Origin: a bacterium
GTDB taxonomy: Bacteria > Patescibacteriota > Gracilibacteria > JAUYGZ01
Direction: 5' to 3'
NCBI GenBank assembly: GCA_030690415.1
Contig: JAUYGZ010000007.1
Coordinates: forward strand, 1 to 46,439
Length of the DNA stretch: 46,439 nt
Notes under the pieces: model-generated
Seen by the model: the letters and a program-made list of their open reading frames with translations, nothing else
What the model was told of the DNA's origin: nothing
Database searches by the model: none
Shown: positions 35,087-43,354 of the stretch, one piece after another
Layout of the letters: each line of letters starts with the position of its first letter
Position numbering within the stretch: the stretch's first letter is position 1
Translations under genes and position numbers: made by a program

Positions 35087-36149
35087 TCCCCTTGGCAATC
35101 TTCTTTGAGAGGTTTTTCTCCAGCAGTCCCGGCATCAGCTTCAGTGTGCTGGGAGTCTTGTAGACTTCTGAGAGAGCTTTGATAGCCCTATGGATGGTGT
35201 CGGGCTGAAAGCTTTTCCCCTCCACGAGCGCGTCGATGATCCCTGCCGTGATGTGAAGATCGGTCAGGTGATTGGGAAGGGTCGGGAGCGTGCTGATAAG
35301 ACTTTGCTTCGGCTTTTTGTCTACCTTGAGTGACTTCAGAGTAATGATCACGGCCTTGTCCGGGAGCTGTTCGGTCGTTTTCTTCTCCAAATCCGCTTCC
35401 TGAGCGAAGATATAGATATCGGTCTGCTGAAGCGCTTGTTCTCTCGTCCGGGCATCTTTGTTGAGTCCGAGAAGAGTCACTAAACTGTTTTTGAAGTGAT
35501 TCATATTGGGTCGTCGCTTGTACAAGGGGCCTCGCTCATCGAGAATGGTCAGGGTGTCGCTCTTTTCATAGCGGAGGAGCTGGATCAATCCTTCAACCAC
35601 CGGTCCTGATCCCTCGATCGTAATGGCAATCTTCTTCAGGGATTTTTTGAGCATTTTACTCGCGCTCAGAATACTCGCCATGATTGCCGCCGACTCCATC
35701 TGATCCTGATACAGGACGGGGATTCCAATATCATGAGCTTTCGCCATGATCTCCCGTTCACTGGTGCTAAGATCGGTGCAGTACAGCGCCCTGAAATTTG
35801 ATGCGATGGCTTTGATACAATCCGGGAGCCGCTTGACCTTGCCGTATCGAATCATCAGTGGAATGGCGTTTGCTCCGGTGACGTGTGAGAGCAGTGCCGC
35901 GCGCGCGGTCAAGACCGGATAATGATAGGGATCGCTCGTGCTGATCACTCCGACGGTCCGATGATAGGAGCAGTACTTGCTCTGAACATCAGGTTTTTTT
36001 TGTATCTTTTCGACGATGGCACTAATCCCCGGGAAGTAATAGCTCGCCAGGTCTGACTCTTTTTTCAAGGGTAATTTGGAAATCGTTGAAAAATTGCCTC
36101 CTGATTTCTGATAGGTCTTGAGAGCCTGATTGCTGGTGCTTTGCTTCAT
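35079..36149 (-). CDS. Degenerate malic-enzyme homologue
   Basis: This 356-aa protein follows the malic enzyme layout but lacks its key motifs. ESDLASYYFPGISAIVEKI aligns with the family's DLALAYTPGVAEPCRAI and keeps one Tyr. The NAVVSDGTAVLGLG block is replaced by RTVGVISTSDPYHY. NLEDIKAP becomes CTDLSTSE, and FHDDQHGTA becomes LYQDQMESAA, so most metal ligands are lost. The C-terminal half looks like a Rossmann fold (KIAITIEGSGPVVEGLIQLL). Malate decarboxylation is therefore unlikely; a binding or regulatory role is possible. The first codon in the open frame is a TTG three codons upstream; I chose the ATG. It lies 73 nt downstream of pyrG on the same strand. Confidence 0.6.
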   Translation of the reverse strand: MKQSTSNQALKTYQKSGGNFSTISKLPLKKESDLASYYFPGISAIVEKIQKKPDVQSKYCSYHRTVGVISTSDPYHYPVLTARAALLSHVTGANAIPLMIRYGKVKRLPDCIKAIASNFRALYCTDLSTSEREIMAKAHDIGIPVLYQDQMESAAIMASILSASKMLKKSLKKIAITIEGSGPVVEGLIQLLRYEKSDTLTILDERGPLYKRRPNMNHFKNSLVTLLGLNKDARTREQALQQTDIYIFAQEADLEKKTTEQLPDKAVIITLKSLKVDKKPKQSLISTLPTLPNHLTDLHITAGIIDALVEGKSFQPDTIHRAIKALSEVYKTPSTLKLMPGLLEKNLSKKIAKGIK

Positions 36150-36222
36150 AAGGATCAATAAAATATTGATACCATCGTAGATTCGCTTCTGCTCAATCCC
36201 AAGAGACTGCTCTTGACAGTCC

Positions 36223-37839
36223 TTAAAGCGTTTTCATAGCTGCCTTGATGAGACCAAGAAAGAGCGGATGTGGACGCTGTGGTCGTGAGAGGAATTCAGG
36301 GTGGTACTGACTGCCAATCATGAAGGGATGATCTTTTATCTCGACGATTTCAGCCAGGGAGTTGTTGTGAGAAGTACCCGAAAAGACAAGACCTTTCTCT
36401 TTCAGGATTTCATAGTAAGGATTAGCTTTTGAGATAGGGATTTCGTAGCGATGTCGGTGTCTCTCCGAAATATCCGTCGTCTTGTACAGGCGATGGGCCA
36501 GGGTCCCTTTCTTAATATGGCAGGGCTGAGCTCCCAGCCGAAGCGTTCCTCCCTTTTCTCTTCCCTCATCCTGACCGGGTAAAAATCGAATCACCTGATG
36601 GTCAGCCTTTGGATTGAATTCTTCTGAAGTGGCTCCTTCAAGACCGGCGACATTCCGGGCATACTCAATGGTCATGATTTGACAGCCCAAACACAGGCCG
36701 AGATAGGGGATTTTATTTTCCCTACAGTATTGCGCAACCATGATCTTGCCTTCAACACCTCTCTTCCCAAATCCTCCCGGAACGATCATGCCGTCCACTC
36801 CTCTGAGCTTTTTAATCTCTTCCCGGTCTCCTTTTTCCATGAGCTCCGTATCTATCCAGCTGATCGTGGGAGCAAGTCCCTGGGAATAGCTCGCGGATTT
36901 GATGGCTTCAATGACGGAAAGGTATGCGTCATCCAGCTCTGTGTACTTTCCGGCGAGTCCGATTCGAATGGGCTTGCTGGCCGTTTTTATTTTTCTGACC
37001 ATATTCTTCCATTCAGCCAGCTTCGGCCGGTGCTTTTTGAGTCCCAGTCTTTTTGCGATGAAGTTCATCATCTGAAATTTTTCCAGGTCGAGAGGGACCT
37101 GGTAGATCGTGTCCGCTGTCACGGCAGGGATCACCGCTGCCTCTTCCACATCGCAGAAATGAGATATCTTTTGAAGAAGTGCTTTTGGAATGTTTTGATC
37201 GGCTCTCGCCACGATGATGTCCGGCTGGATACCTATGGATCTGAGGAGTTGGACAGATTGCTGAGTCGGTTTTGTTTTGAGTTCCTTTGCCGCCGCTAGC
37301 CAGGGAAGGAGGGTGAGGTGAACGAAAAGCGTTCTCTCATGTCCGAGGTTATGCCGCATCTGTCGAAGGGCTTCGAGATAGGGCTGACCCTCAATATCTC
37401 CCACCGTTCCTCCTATTTCCGCCACGACGATATCTGCATTATAGGACTCACCGCCCTTGATAATCTTCTCCTGAATCGCATTCGTGATGTGAGGAATGAT
37501 CTGGAGTGTCTTTCCCAAAAAATCTCCCTTGCGTTCCTTCCCGAGGACTTCAGTGTAAATCTTTCCGGTCGTGACACTGGAGTATTTATTCAGAGGTTCG
37601 TCTATGAATCGTTCATAATGTCCGAGATCAAGGTCCGTCTCAGCACCATCGTCCGTGACGAAAACTTCTCCGTGCTGGAAAGGAGACATCGTCCCCGGGT
37701 CAACATTGAGATAGGGATCAATTTTTTGGAGAAAGACCCGATATCCACTTGCCTTCAGCAAATTACCGATGGAAGCTGCAGTGATCCCTTTTCCAAGAGA
37801 AGAACAGACTCCACCAGTGACGAAGATGTATTTGGTCAT
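36223..37839 (-). CDS. pyrG: CTP synthase
   Basis: This 538-aa protein has both CTP synthase domains: the amidoligase domain beginning MTKYIFVTGGVCSSLGKG, with DPYLNVDPGTMSPFQHGEV and GGTVGDIEG, and the glutamine amidotransferase domain with GGFGKRGVEGK and the nucleophile motif GLCLGCQ. It makes CTP from UTP and glutamine. I chose the ATG at 37839 because the conserved N-terminus begins there; the frame is open for 69 nt more upstream. The malic-enzyme-like gene follows. Confidence 0.97.
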   Translation of the reverse strand: MTKYIFVTGGVCSSLGKGITAASIGNLLKASGYRVFLQKIDPYLNVDPGTMSPFQHGEVFVTDDGAETDLDLGHYERFIDEPLNKYSSVTTGKIYTEVLGKERKGDFLGKTLQIIPHITNAIQEKIIKGGESYNADIVVAEIGGTVGDIEGQPYLEALRQMRHNLGHERTLFVHLTLLPWLAAAKELKTKPTQQSVQLLRSIGIQPDIIVARADQNIPKALLQKISHFCDVEEAAVIPAVTADTIYQVPLDLEKFQMMNFIAKRLGLKKHRPKLAEWKNMVRKIKTASKPIRIGLAGKYTELDDAYLSVIEAIKSASYSQGLAPTISWIDTELMEKGDREEIKKLRGVDGMIVPGGFGKRGVEGKIMVAQYCRENKIPYLGLCLGCQIMTIEYARNVAGLEGATSEEFNPKADHQVIRFLPGQDEGREKGGTLRLGAQPCHIKKGTLAHRLYKTTDISERHRHRYEIPISKANPYYEILKEKGLVFSGTSHNNSLAEIVEIKDHPFMIGSQYHPEFLSRPQRPHPLFLGLIKAAMKTL

Positions 37840-37910
37840 ATGGGTAAAACTACTCAGATAGTGTAGTCGACTTTTTCTGGAGCTGCAATCATGGAAATCT
37901 ACTCCCACTT

Positions 37911-37947
37911 TACAAAAACCCCATGCCGATTTCTCGGCACAGGGTTT
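37911..37947 (-). terminator. Terminator after hup
   Basis: On the minus strand AAACCC and GCCGA pair with TCGGC and GGGTTT (37947-37916), followed by TTTTTGTAAAG. It ends the hup transcript before pyrG, which starts 72 nt further on. Confidence 0.8.
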
Positions 37948-37968
37948 GAGATATAGTGAAGAGCATTC

Positions 37969-38244
37969 TTATCGAACGCTGTCTTTGAGTGCCTTTCCAG
38001 CTTTGAAAGCAGGGAGCTTCATGGCAGGGATCTGGATCTTCTGGCTGGGGTTGCGTGGATTAACACCCGTTCGAGCAGCCCTTTTGCTCACACGAAAAGT
38101 TCCGAAACCAGTGATGGTTACGTTTTCTCCTTTCTTCAGGCTTTTGGTGATTGTCCCGAGTACGGCGTCGAGGATGTCCCCCGCAGCTTTCTTGGTAACA
38201 CCAGCTGCCTGTGCAGCAGAAGTGATAAGATCTTGCTTAGTCAT
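37969..38244 (-). CDS. hup: HU-family DNA-binding protein
   Basis: This 91-aa protein is a full HU: MTKQDLITSAAQAAGVTKK at the start, the beta-arm region GFGTFRVSKRAARTGVNPR, and NPSQKIQIPAMKLPAFKAGK at the end. It bends and compacts DNA as a dimer. It is a single-gene unit with its own promoter (38278-38305) and terminator (37911-37947). Confidence 0.97.
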   Translation of the reverse strand: MTKQDLITSAAQAAGVTKKAAGDILDAVLGTITKSLKKGENVTITGFGTFRVSKRAARTGVNPRNPSQKIQIPAMKLPAFKAGKALKDSVR

Positions 38245-38277
38245 AGTGAATAAGTTAAAGACTAATAAGGTAAGCTG

Positions 38278-38305
38278 ATACTATGCTTCACTATGGAGGA
38301 GTCAA
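38278..38305 (-). promoter_or_regulatory. Promoter of hup
   Basis: On the minus strand TTGACT (38305-38300) and TAGTAT (38283-38278) are spaced by 16 bp. The predicted start near 38271 gives a leader of about 26 nt without a Shine-Dalgarno sequence. Confidence 0.65.
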
Positions 38306-38484
38306 TGTTTTTGGAACTTTTCTTGTTTTGAAATGATTGAACTGTTTTTTTCTCCAATATATTTGGCTACATCAAGCCAATAAGTAATTATATTGGCTTT
38401 CCTATGCGGCATATTATCATATAGTCTAGACGATGTATTCTTTACTAAGTCAATATATTTCCTGTCGCACTCCTCTGAGTCCAT
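38302..38484 (-). CDS. Possible small hypothetical protein (60 aa)
   Basis: This frame encodes 60 residues, rich in charged and aromatic residues (e.g. NIITYWLDVAKYIGEKNSS), in the gap between hup and rsmH. No family is recognised. It begins divergently from rsmH, and its end overlaps the -35 box of hup. The same DNA contains nested inverted repeats (38354-38396), so this may be a regulatory region and not a gene. Confidence 0.25.
   Translation of the reverse strand: MDSEECDRKYIDLVKNTSSRLYDNMPHRKANIITYWLDVAKYIGEKNSSIISKQEKFQKH
38354..38396. repeat. Nested inverted repeats between hup and rsmH
   Basis: CCAATATA (38354-38361) pairs with TATATTGG (38389-38396). Inside them TTGGCT (38363-38368) pairs with AGCCAA (38375-38380), and TTGGCT recurs at 38393. 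The pattern could be an operator for the start of the division-gene cluster or an RNA structure. Confidence 0.5.
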
Positions 38485-38518
38485 TACATTCTTACTCCTT
38501 CGACTTTACAATCCTGTC

Positions 38519-39448
38519 ATGAATCACATTCCAGTTCTTCTCCCTTCTGTTCTCGACTCATTTGACCTGCCACATCGGAAGGTCATCATCGATGCAACAT
38601 TGGGGCTGGGAGGACACGCGGAAGGAATCTTTCGATCTTCTGAATTTGCCGGTAGCGTTATCGGGGTAGATCAGGATGCTTCACACCTTAGCTTTGCACA
38701 AAATCGATTGGCAGCTTTCTCTGATCGCTTTCAGTCCTATCAGAAAAACTTTTCTGAACTCAGAGATTTTTGTGAATTCCACGATCTTTCTTTTGATGGG
38801 ATTCTTTTTGATCTTGGGATTGCTTCGCCGCATTTGGACTTTCCGGAAAGGGGATTCTCCTTTCAGGCATCCGGTCCACTGGACATGAGAATGGATCCCC
38901 AGCAAAATCTCACCGCTCAGACTATCCTGGATGAATGGCCGGAAAATGAGCTGGTGAGGATTTTTTCTACCTTCGGAGAAGAACCTCTTGCTCAGCCCAT
39001 TGCTCGTCAGATCGTACAAAGCCGTACCGACTCTCCGCTCACGACCACAACTCAGCTCGCTGAACTGGTTTCGAGAACATATCGGTCCTTCTATCGCAAG
39101 GCATCCGTAAAGCATCCTGCGACCAAGGTTTTTCAAGCGCTCCGTATAGCCGTCAATCGCGAACTGGAAGTTTTAGAGACCGCTCTCAAAGCCGCCGTAG
39201 ATCTCATTCAGCCCGGTGGGAGAATTCTCGTCATCAGCTATCATTCCCTGGAGGACCGTCTAGTTAAGCAGGTTTTTAAGGACGCTGCTCATCCCTGTGT
39301 CTGTCCACCGAAACTTCCGGTTTGCGCCTGTGGGAGGAAGCCCCTGGTCCGTATAATCACCAAAAAACCCATTGAACCCTCAGAGGAAGAAATCAAGAAG
39401 AATGCTCGAGCAAGAAGTGCTAAGATGAGAGTGGTGGAGAGGATATAG
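38519..39448 (+). CDS. rsmH: 16S rRNA (cytosine1402-N4)-methyltransferase RsmH
   Basis: This 309-aa protein has the RsmH/MraW blocks: MNHIPVLLPSVLD, IDATLGLGGHAEGI, GVDQDASHL, GILFDLGIASPHLDFPERGF, HPATKVFQALRIAVNREL, and ISYHSLEDRLVKQ. It methylates C1402 of 16S rRNA. The open frame extends 126 nt upstream, but homology starts at the ATG at 38519, which follows CTGTC. It begins a minimal dcw-type cluster with the ftsL-like gene and no mraZ. Confidence 0.96.
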   Translation: MNHIPVLLPSVLDSFDLPHRKVIIDATLGLGGHAEGIFRSSEFAGSVIGVDQDASHLSFAQNRLAAFSDRFQSYQKNFSELRDFCEFHDLSFDGILFDLGIASPHLDFPERGFSFQASGPLDMRMDPQQNLTAQTILDEWPENELVRIFSTFGEEPLAQPIARQIVQSRTDSPLTTTTQLAELVSRTYRSFYRKASVKHPATKVFQALRIAVNRELEVLETALKAAVDLIQPGGRILVISYHSLEDRLVKQVFKDAAHPCVCPPKLPVCACGRKPLVRIITKKPIEPSEEEIKKNARARSAKMRVVERI

Positions 39449-39530
39449 GTGGTAGGTGATAGGTGGTAGGTGGTATGGTGGATGGTGCTGATTCGACGAC
39501 AACCCACACCCGACCCCCTACAACCTGCAT

Positions 39531-39893
39531 ATGGCTACTATCACCCTTCAAAAACGATCCATTGAGTTTGGTTCAGACCAAAATCGAGCCCAACGTGATA
39601 AAAAATTAGTTTTAAATGTCACGACCATCATCGTGGTGCTTGTGATCCTTCTTCTCAGCACTTTTTTTCTTTACCTTTCTCAATTCAATCATATTTCTTC
39701 ACAAGGGGTCATCATCAACGAACTCGAACAAGGACGATCAGAGTTGATCGTTGAAAACGAAGTTTGGAATATGCGCATCGCGAAACTCAAGTCCATGGAT
39801 GTCATCGAGAAACAAGATGTCATCAGGCGAATGGTCACCATTGATCCCAGCGAAATTGAGTTTGTGAATCTGGATCGGCTTCCTCAGGGGTAG
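39531..39893 (+). CDS. ftsL: FtsL-like division protein
   Basis: This 120-aa single-pass membrane protein has a basic cytoplasmic start and one transmembrane helix (about residues 31-54). A short coiled coil follows (about 65-95: NELEQGRSELIVENEVWNM). This layout and its position just after rsmH match FtsL, which bridges FtsB and FtsW/FtsI at the division site. FtsL sequences are poorly conserved, so the call rests on layout and neighbours. The 82-nt gap before it contains GGTAGGTG-type low-complexity repeats. ftsI does not follow; a convergent accessory gene does. Confidence 0.65.
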   Translation: MATITLQKRSIEFGSDQNRAQRDKKLVLNVTTIIVVLVILLLSTFFLYLSQFNHISSQGVIINELEQGRSELIVENEVWNMRIAKLKSMDVIEKQDVIRRMVTIDPSEIEFVNLDRLPQG

Positions 39894-39918
39894 ATCGTTC
39901 GCGGTCTTCTTTCCGCAG

Positions 39919-41451
39919 CTAAACAGAGTGAAGCGAAGGCGGAAGGGGAGGGGGAATGGAGTGAAGCACTTCAAAGATTTTGACCATCGCCAGAGTGTCT
40001 AGTTTGCAGTATTCCAATAAGTCTTTTTTCAGCTGTTCTTTTTCCTGTTCATTCACAGCTTCAAACATCATTTTCTTCCAGGCGTTCATGGCCATGGAGC
40101 CATCCCGGACGTTCAAATTGGCGTAGGACATTTGCGGTACCAGGACGGGTAAGACGTCTTTGATGGAAAAGCCTCCTTTGAAGTCAGGATGGAGATAAAG
40201 TTGTTTTGAGAAAATTTCCATCAGGTCAAAGAGCCTTTGGTTATAGTCACGAAAAGACTCAGCGCAATCTGGCATCAGATCAGCAAGATCTTCGTTGCAT
40301 TTTTCTTCAAATTTCTTGTTCCAAACGATGATGTTTCCTTCTTGTCCGATCATTTTCGTCAGGTTGTTTGCCAGTGCAATCATCGGGTGGGCATCAGGAT
40401 CTGTGTGGAGGTACTCATAGTGCTCCAGTGCTTCATGGGGTGCTCTCAGGGCGTGTAATGAGAACTGAAAGGGGACTTGTTGATAAGGAGCGCAGCCGTC
40501 ATAGATCGGCACGGCGGTAGGATAGGTTTCGTAGTCCAAAAAGTAGAGGGGATACTCCAGTTCATCTAATGTTTCCAGGATTTCCTGATGCTTGATAATG
40601 GGAATTTTCGATTGAGCTACCTGCACATGGTTTCGCTGGTACTTCGTCAGTTCAAAATCTTCAGGAACATCTTCGAGAGCATAGTGGCCGCTCTCTACAA
40701 GCCCTTCCAATCGTTTGAGGCTATTTCCAATGCGGACAATGTCGTGTACAGAGTAGTCGGGGACATCAGGGTACAGGTATTTGAAAGCCGGACAGTGGTT
40801 ATTGCGTGATTTGTAAATACAGTCACAAGGAAGAGGCTCTTTCTCATTTTCGATCATTCGCTGCAGGTGGGGGATCATGAGCTGGACCTCTTTTTCCCGT
40901 TCTTTCACTTTTTCCGTGATATCGGTGATTTGCAGCAGTTCTCTGGGCTTTATCCCCCCGTGTTTCCGGAATTCTTTGTTTAATTCGATCAGGTTCACTC
41001 GTCCGACATCAAGACCTGCCTTTTTGGCGACGATGTATTGAAAAGTAGCATCATAGAGCTGTTCTTCTTTCTTTTTCTCTTTGCTGCTGGTGGCTTTTAC
41101 TTCATTGATGATCCAATGACCAAGACTCTCATCCCACTCTAAAATATCCACCATGGCGTAGAGATTTTCAGCCTGGAATGTGGCCTGAAAAATGGCTTTA
41201 TTCTCTTCCGCGAGGAGTTTTTGAGTTTCTTTGACAGCGGCAGCTTCTCTGCTATTCACCAGAACGCCTCTGGGAAATAATTTCCTGGCCCAGAGTTCTA
41301 CTTCCTTTCCGTTTTTAATGAGTTCTTTGTCAAAGTCACTCAGTTCTTGCTCCGCGAGCACTTCCGGCTTTTTCTTGAAGAACCAGAAGTATGCGGGGCA
41401 TTCCAGGTAGCGGAGGAAGTCGGATTTGGTGATGGGGGAGGGGTTGGTCAT
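39919..41451 (-). CDS. DUF2779 nuclease: Cas4-like Fe-S PD-(D/E)XK domain plus DEDD exonuclease domain
   Basis: This 510-aa protein has an N-terminal RecB/Cas4-like half. Cys18 (in YLECPAYFW) with Cys209, Cys211 and Cys220 can form a Cas4-type 4Fe-4S site, and Asp102, Glu117 and Lys119 fit a PD-(D/E)XK active site. The C-terminal half is DUF2779, with the DEDD exonuclease motif YFLDYET (Asp306, Glu308), NKKFEEKC and a final YCKLDTLAM. It should process nucleic acid, probably DNA ends. The start at 41451 overlaps the RelE-like toxin by 4 nt (ATGA), so toxin, antitoxin and nuclease are likely one operon. The start also matches the truncated copy at 42719-42880. Confidence 0.82.
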   Translation of the reverse strand: MTNPSPITKSDFLRYLECPAYFWFFKKKPEVLAEQELSDFDKELIKNGKEVELWARKLFPRGVLVNSREAAAVKETQKLLAEENKAIFQATFQAENLYAMVDILEWDESLGHWIINEVKATSSKEKKKEEQLYDATFQYIVAKKAGLDVGRVNLIELNKEFRKHGGIKPRELLQITDITEKVKEREKEVQLMIPHLQRMIENEKEPLPCDCIYKSRNNHCPAFKYLYPDVPDYSVHDIVRIGNSLKRLEGLVESGHYALEDVPEDFELTKYQRNHVQVAQSKIPIIKHQEILETLDELEYPLYFLDYETYPTAVPIYDGCAPYQQVPFQFSLHALRAPHEALEHYEYLHTDPDAHPMIALANNLTKMIGQEGNIIVWNKKFEEKCNEDLADLMPDCAESFRDYNQRLFDLMEIFSKQLYLHPDFKGGFSIKDVLPVLVPQMSYANLNVRDGSMAMNAWKKMMFEAVNEQEKEQLKKDLLEYCKLDTLAMVKIFEVLHSIPPPLPPSLHSV

Positions 41452-41783
41452 GTGATGGATTGGAGATATGCGCGAATGAGCTGCTGATCCTCTCGGTCTT
41501 TTTCCGATTTGGAAAAAACTTCCAGGAACACGAAGGTGACGATGTTGTTGTGATAAGCATATACGATTCTGAGCGAAGATTCTCGAAGATAGCGACAAAA
41601 GAGTCGAGCTTTGACGATAACGGCCTTCTCAGAACGGTGAAGAACCGCAAACTTGTTCCCGTTGCCCTCGGGGGATACTTTCAGCATATCCTTGAGCTCT
41701 TCCAGATCCTGAGGCAAAGAGGGGTATTTCCGTTCCAATTTTTTGAAGGACTTCGTAAATTCATCTAAGGCATCAAAGTTCAT
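41448..41783 (-). CDS. RelE-like toxin
   Basis: This 111-aa protein has the small alpha-beta RelE/ParE layout: N-terminal helices (FTKSFKKLERKYPSLPQDLEEL), then strands with VIVKARLFCRYL and LRIVYAYHN, and TFVFLEVFSKSEKDRED. RelE toxins usually cut mRNA at the ribosome. It overlaps the upstream antitoxin by 11 nt and the downstream nuclease by 4 nt. A Shine-Dalgarno-like AAGGA lies 8 nt before its ATG inside the antitoxin gene. The pairing with a Panacea-domain antitoxin supports the call. Confidence 0.75.
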   Translation of the reverse strand: MNFDALDEFTKSFKKLERKYPSLPQDLEELKDMLKVSPEGNGNKFAVLHRSEKAVIVKARLFCRYLRESSLRIVYAYHNNIVTFVFLEVFSKSEKDREDQQLIRAYLQSIT

Positions 41784-42552
41784 CGGTGAATTCCTTTACA
41801 GAATATTTGTCAGAACGATAAAAAACTGATTCGTAATGAATGTCTTCGCCGAGTTGGCGAACCACCCAGGGCACATCCTGATGGGAGTAATCACTCAGTT
41901 CCCGGGCCGTCTTATTCCCAAGTCGCTGCAGAACATCATCAATGAGTTTGATTTCCTGGGCGCTCAAATCTTTCAAATTCGGCTCCCGGCGCGGGAGGTA
42001 TTTCCTCTGCTCGTACTGAAAATATTTACTTTTTACCTGCTCCACGTCACCGGCAGCGATCATCTGTTCAACGACCTTCTTGAACATCACCGGGGTTGGT
42101 CCATGGTGGTTTTTGATATACGTCGCTCCGATCAGCTGTTCCTCGTATTTTTCATAATAATCGAAGTCGATGAAATAGAGCAGTTTGTAGAGCACGGTCT
42201 CACCGACATTCGGCTTGGCGCCAATCTTGTTGAGGATATACATCAATACCTCTCTGAACTTATCGACTCGCTCTTGAGGCACGCTGATACGGATGTTGAG
42301 TGGCTCGGAGGAGGGTTTTTTTGTCGGTTTGTCGATACTGACTTCCAATTGTTGGGTCTTTTTACCGGAGGCCAGGTCGTCGAGAGAAATATCGAAAAGT
42401 TTAACGAGCTTCTGAGCTTCGGCCAAAGAAAGACCTCTCTCTCCCTGCTCGATCTGTGCGTAGGTTTGGCGGGTGAGGCCGAGTCTTTCAGCGAGTTGTT
42501 GCTGGGAAAGGCCGTGTTCCTTGCGAATGGATTCGAGATAGCGCTTGTTCAT
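41773..42552 (-). CDS. Panacea-domain antitoxin with XRE HTH domain
   Basis: This 259-aa protein has an XRE-type helix-turn-helix (residues 3-60: HGLSQQQLAERLGLTRQTYA). A Lys/Pro linker and a Panacea/SocA-like domain (DUF4065, about 95-235) follow, with GETVLYKLLYFIDFDYYEKY and NHHGPTPVMFKKVVEQMI. Panacea domains are known as promiscuous antitoxin domains that neutralise many toxin folds. The HTH probably represses the operon through the two AAATGTTAAA sites in its promoter. The downstream partner is a RelE-like protein. Confidence 0.87.
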   Translation of the reverse strand: MNKRYLESIRKEHGLSQQQLAERLGLTRQTYAQIEQGERGLSLAEAQKLVKLFDISLDDLASGKKTQQLEVSIDKPTKKPSSEPLNIRISVPQERVDKFREVLMYILNKIGAKPNVGETVLYKLLYFIDFDYYEKYEEQLIGATYIKNHHGPTPVMFKKVVEQMIAAGDVEQVKSKYFQYEQRKYLPRREPNLKDLSAQEIKLIDDVLQRLGNKTARELSDYSHQDVPWVVRQLGEDIHYESVFYRSDKYSVKEFTDEL

Positions 42553-42575
42553 GGTGAAAATTACCTGACATCATC

Positions 42576-42617
42576 ATGATATCAAATGTTAAAAATGCTG
42601 TCAAAATAAATGTTAAA
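42576..42617 (-). promoter_or_regulatory. Promoter and twin operator of the Panacea-RelE-nuclease operon
   Basis: On the minus strand a consensus TTGACA (42604-42599) and TATCAT (42581-42576) are spaced by 17 bp. Two identical direct repeats AAATGTTAAA (plus strand, 42584-42593 and 42608-42617), 24 bp apart, cover the spacer and the region just upstream of -35. This is the expected layout for autorepression by the HTH antitoxin. The leader would be about 17 nt. Confidence 0.75.
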
Positions 42618-42718
42618 TATTATTACTTATCTGAACGTGTCCGAAACACCCTCCCCTCTACGTCTCAAAGTTTGTATCTATCTTTATTAAGACGCATACA
42701 AAGTGCATAGGTTTGTAT

Positions 42719-42880
42719 CTACCTCCCCTGCGCGAGTCTCTCCACCTCCTCTCCCTGCTTCGCGATCCTGCTTTGGGTCTTATCGACAAGATCAGGCCTG
42801 TTTCTGCAAAGCCATCCGTAGCGGGTCCATTCCAGGTAGCGGAGGAAGTCGGATTTGGTGATGGGGGAGTTAATAGTCAT
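42719..42880 (-). pseudogene. Truncated DUF2779 gene remnant
   Basis: An ATG at 42880 opens a 53-codon frame ending at TAG (42719-42721). It reads MTINSPITKSDFLRYLEW and then QGEEVERLAQGR, clearly related to MTNPSPITKSDFLRYLEC and NGKEVELWARK of the intact nuclease. The first 50 or so nt are nearly identical to 41399-41451. The Fe-S Cys18 is replaced by Trp, and everything after residue 53 is missing. It starts 48 nt after doc, in the same relative place as the intact nuclease after relE. It could also be a small real protein. The stretch 42618-42718 holds only two GTTTGTATCTA direct repeats. Confidence 0.7.
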
Positions 42881-42928
42881 GATCTAGTGTTCAATGGGGT
42901 TCTAGTGGTGAAGGTGATTTTTTGATGA

Positions 42929-43354
42929 TTATTCATCGATGTCTTCTATGTGCTTGTTGATAAATGTTGCAATAGCTCGCACGGTGTCCTCTTTTAGACT
43001 AGGGGGGCTTTCTGCCACCCAAACAGCAAAGTTATAGAATTCTTGAGTTCCAACTTTCAGCCATTTCTTATTGGTTGCTAAGAAGGACAATAGACTCGTA
43101 ACAGCAATGCGCTTATTTCCATTTTGGAAGGGGTGATTTTTGACGAGCAGGTAAAATAAAATCGCTGCTTTGTTTACTAATCCCCTATAAAATGTTTTCC
43201 CACCAAAGTTCATAAATGGTGTCTCAAGGCAACTTTCTAACTTATTAGGAAAGCGAGTTGAGAAATCTGGAATAGGTTCATCCCATTCCATATGGCGCTT
43301 CGCGAGTTCAAATGCGAGGTATTTGATTTCAGAGATGGTTAGTTTTTTTATCAC
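42929..43354 (-). CDS. doc: Doc-like Fic-family toxin
   Basis: This 141-aa protein has the Doc/Fic motif HPFQNGNKR (His74 to Arg82) and the all-helical Doc length. Doc phosphorylates EF-Tu, while other Fic proteins AMPylate targets; the exact activity here is not shown. The start is GTG at 43354, which overlaps the antitoxin stop by 1 nt (TAGTG), so the two are translationally coupled. The order antitoxin-toxin is as in phd-doc, but the antitoxin is of another type. Confidence 0.87.
   Translation of the reverse strand: MIKKLTISEIKYLAFELAKRHMEWDEPIPDFSTRFPNKLESCLETPFMNFGGKTFYRGLVNKAAILFYLLVKNHPFQNGNKRIAVTSLLSFLATNKKWLKVGTQEFYNFAVWVAESPPSLKEDTVRAIATFINKHIEDIDE

Noticed and set aside
41336-41650. 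Extra minus-strand ORF across the toxin-nuclease junction
   Set aside because: It is out of frame with both genes, which have recognisable domains and a clean ATGA overlap.
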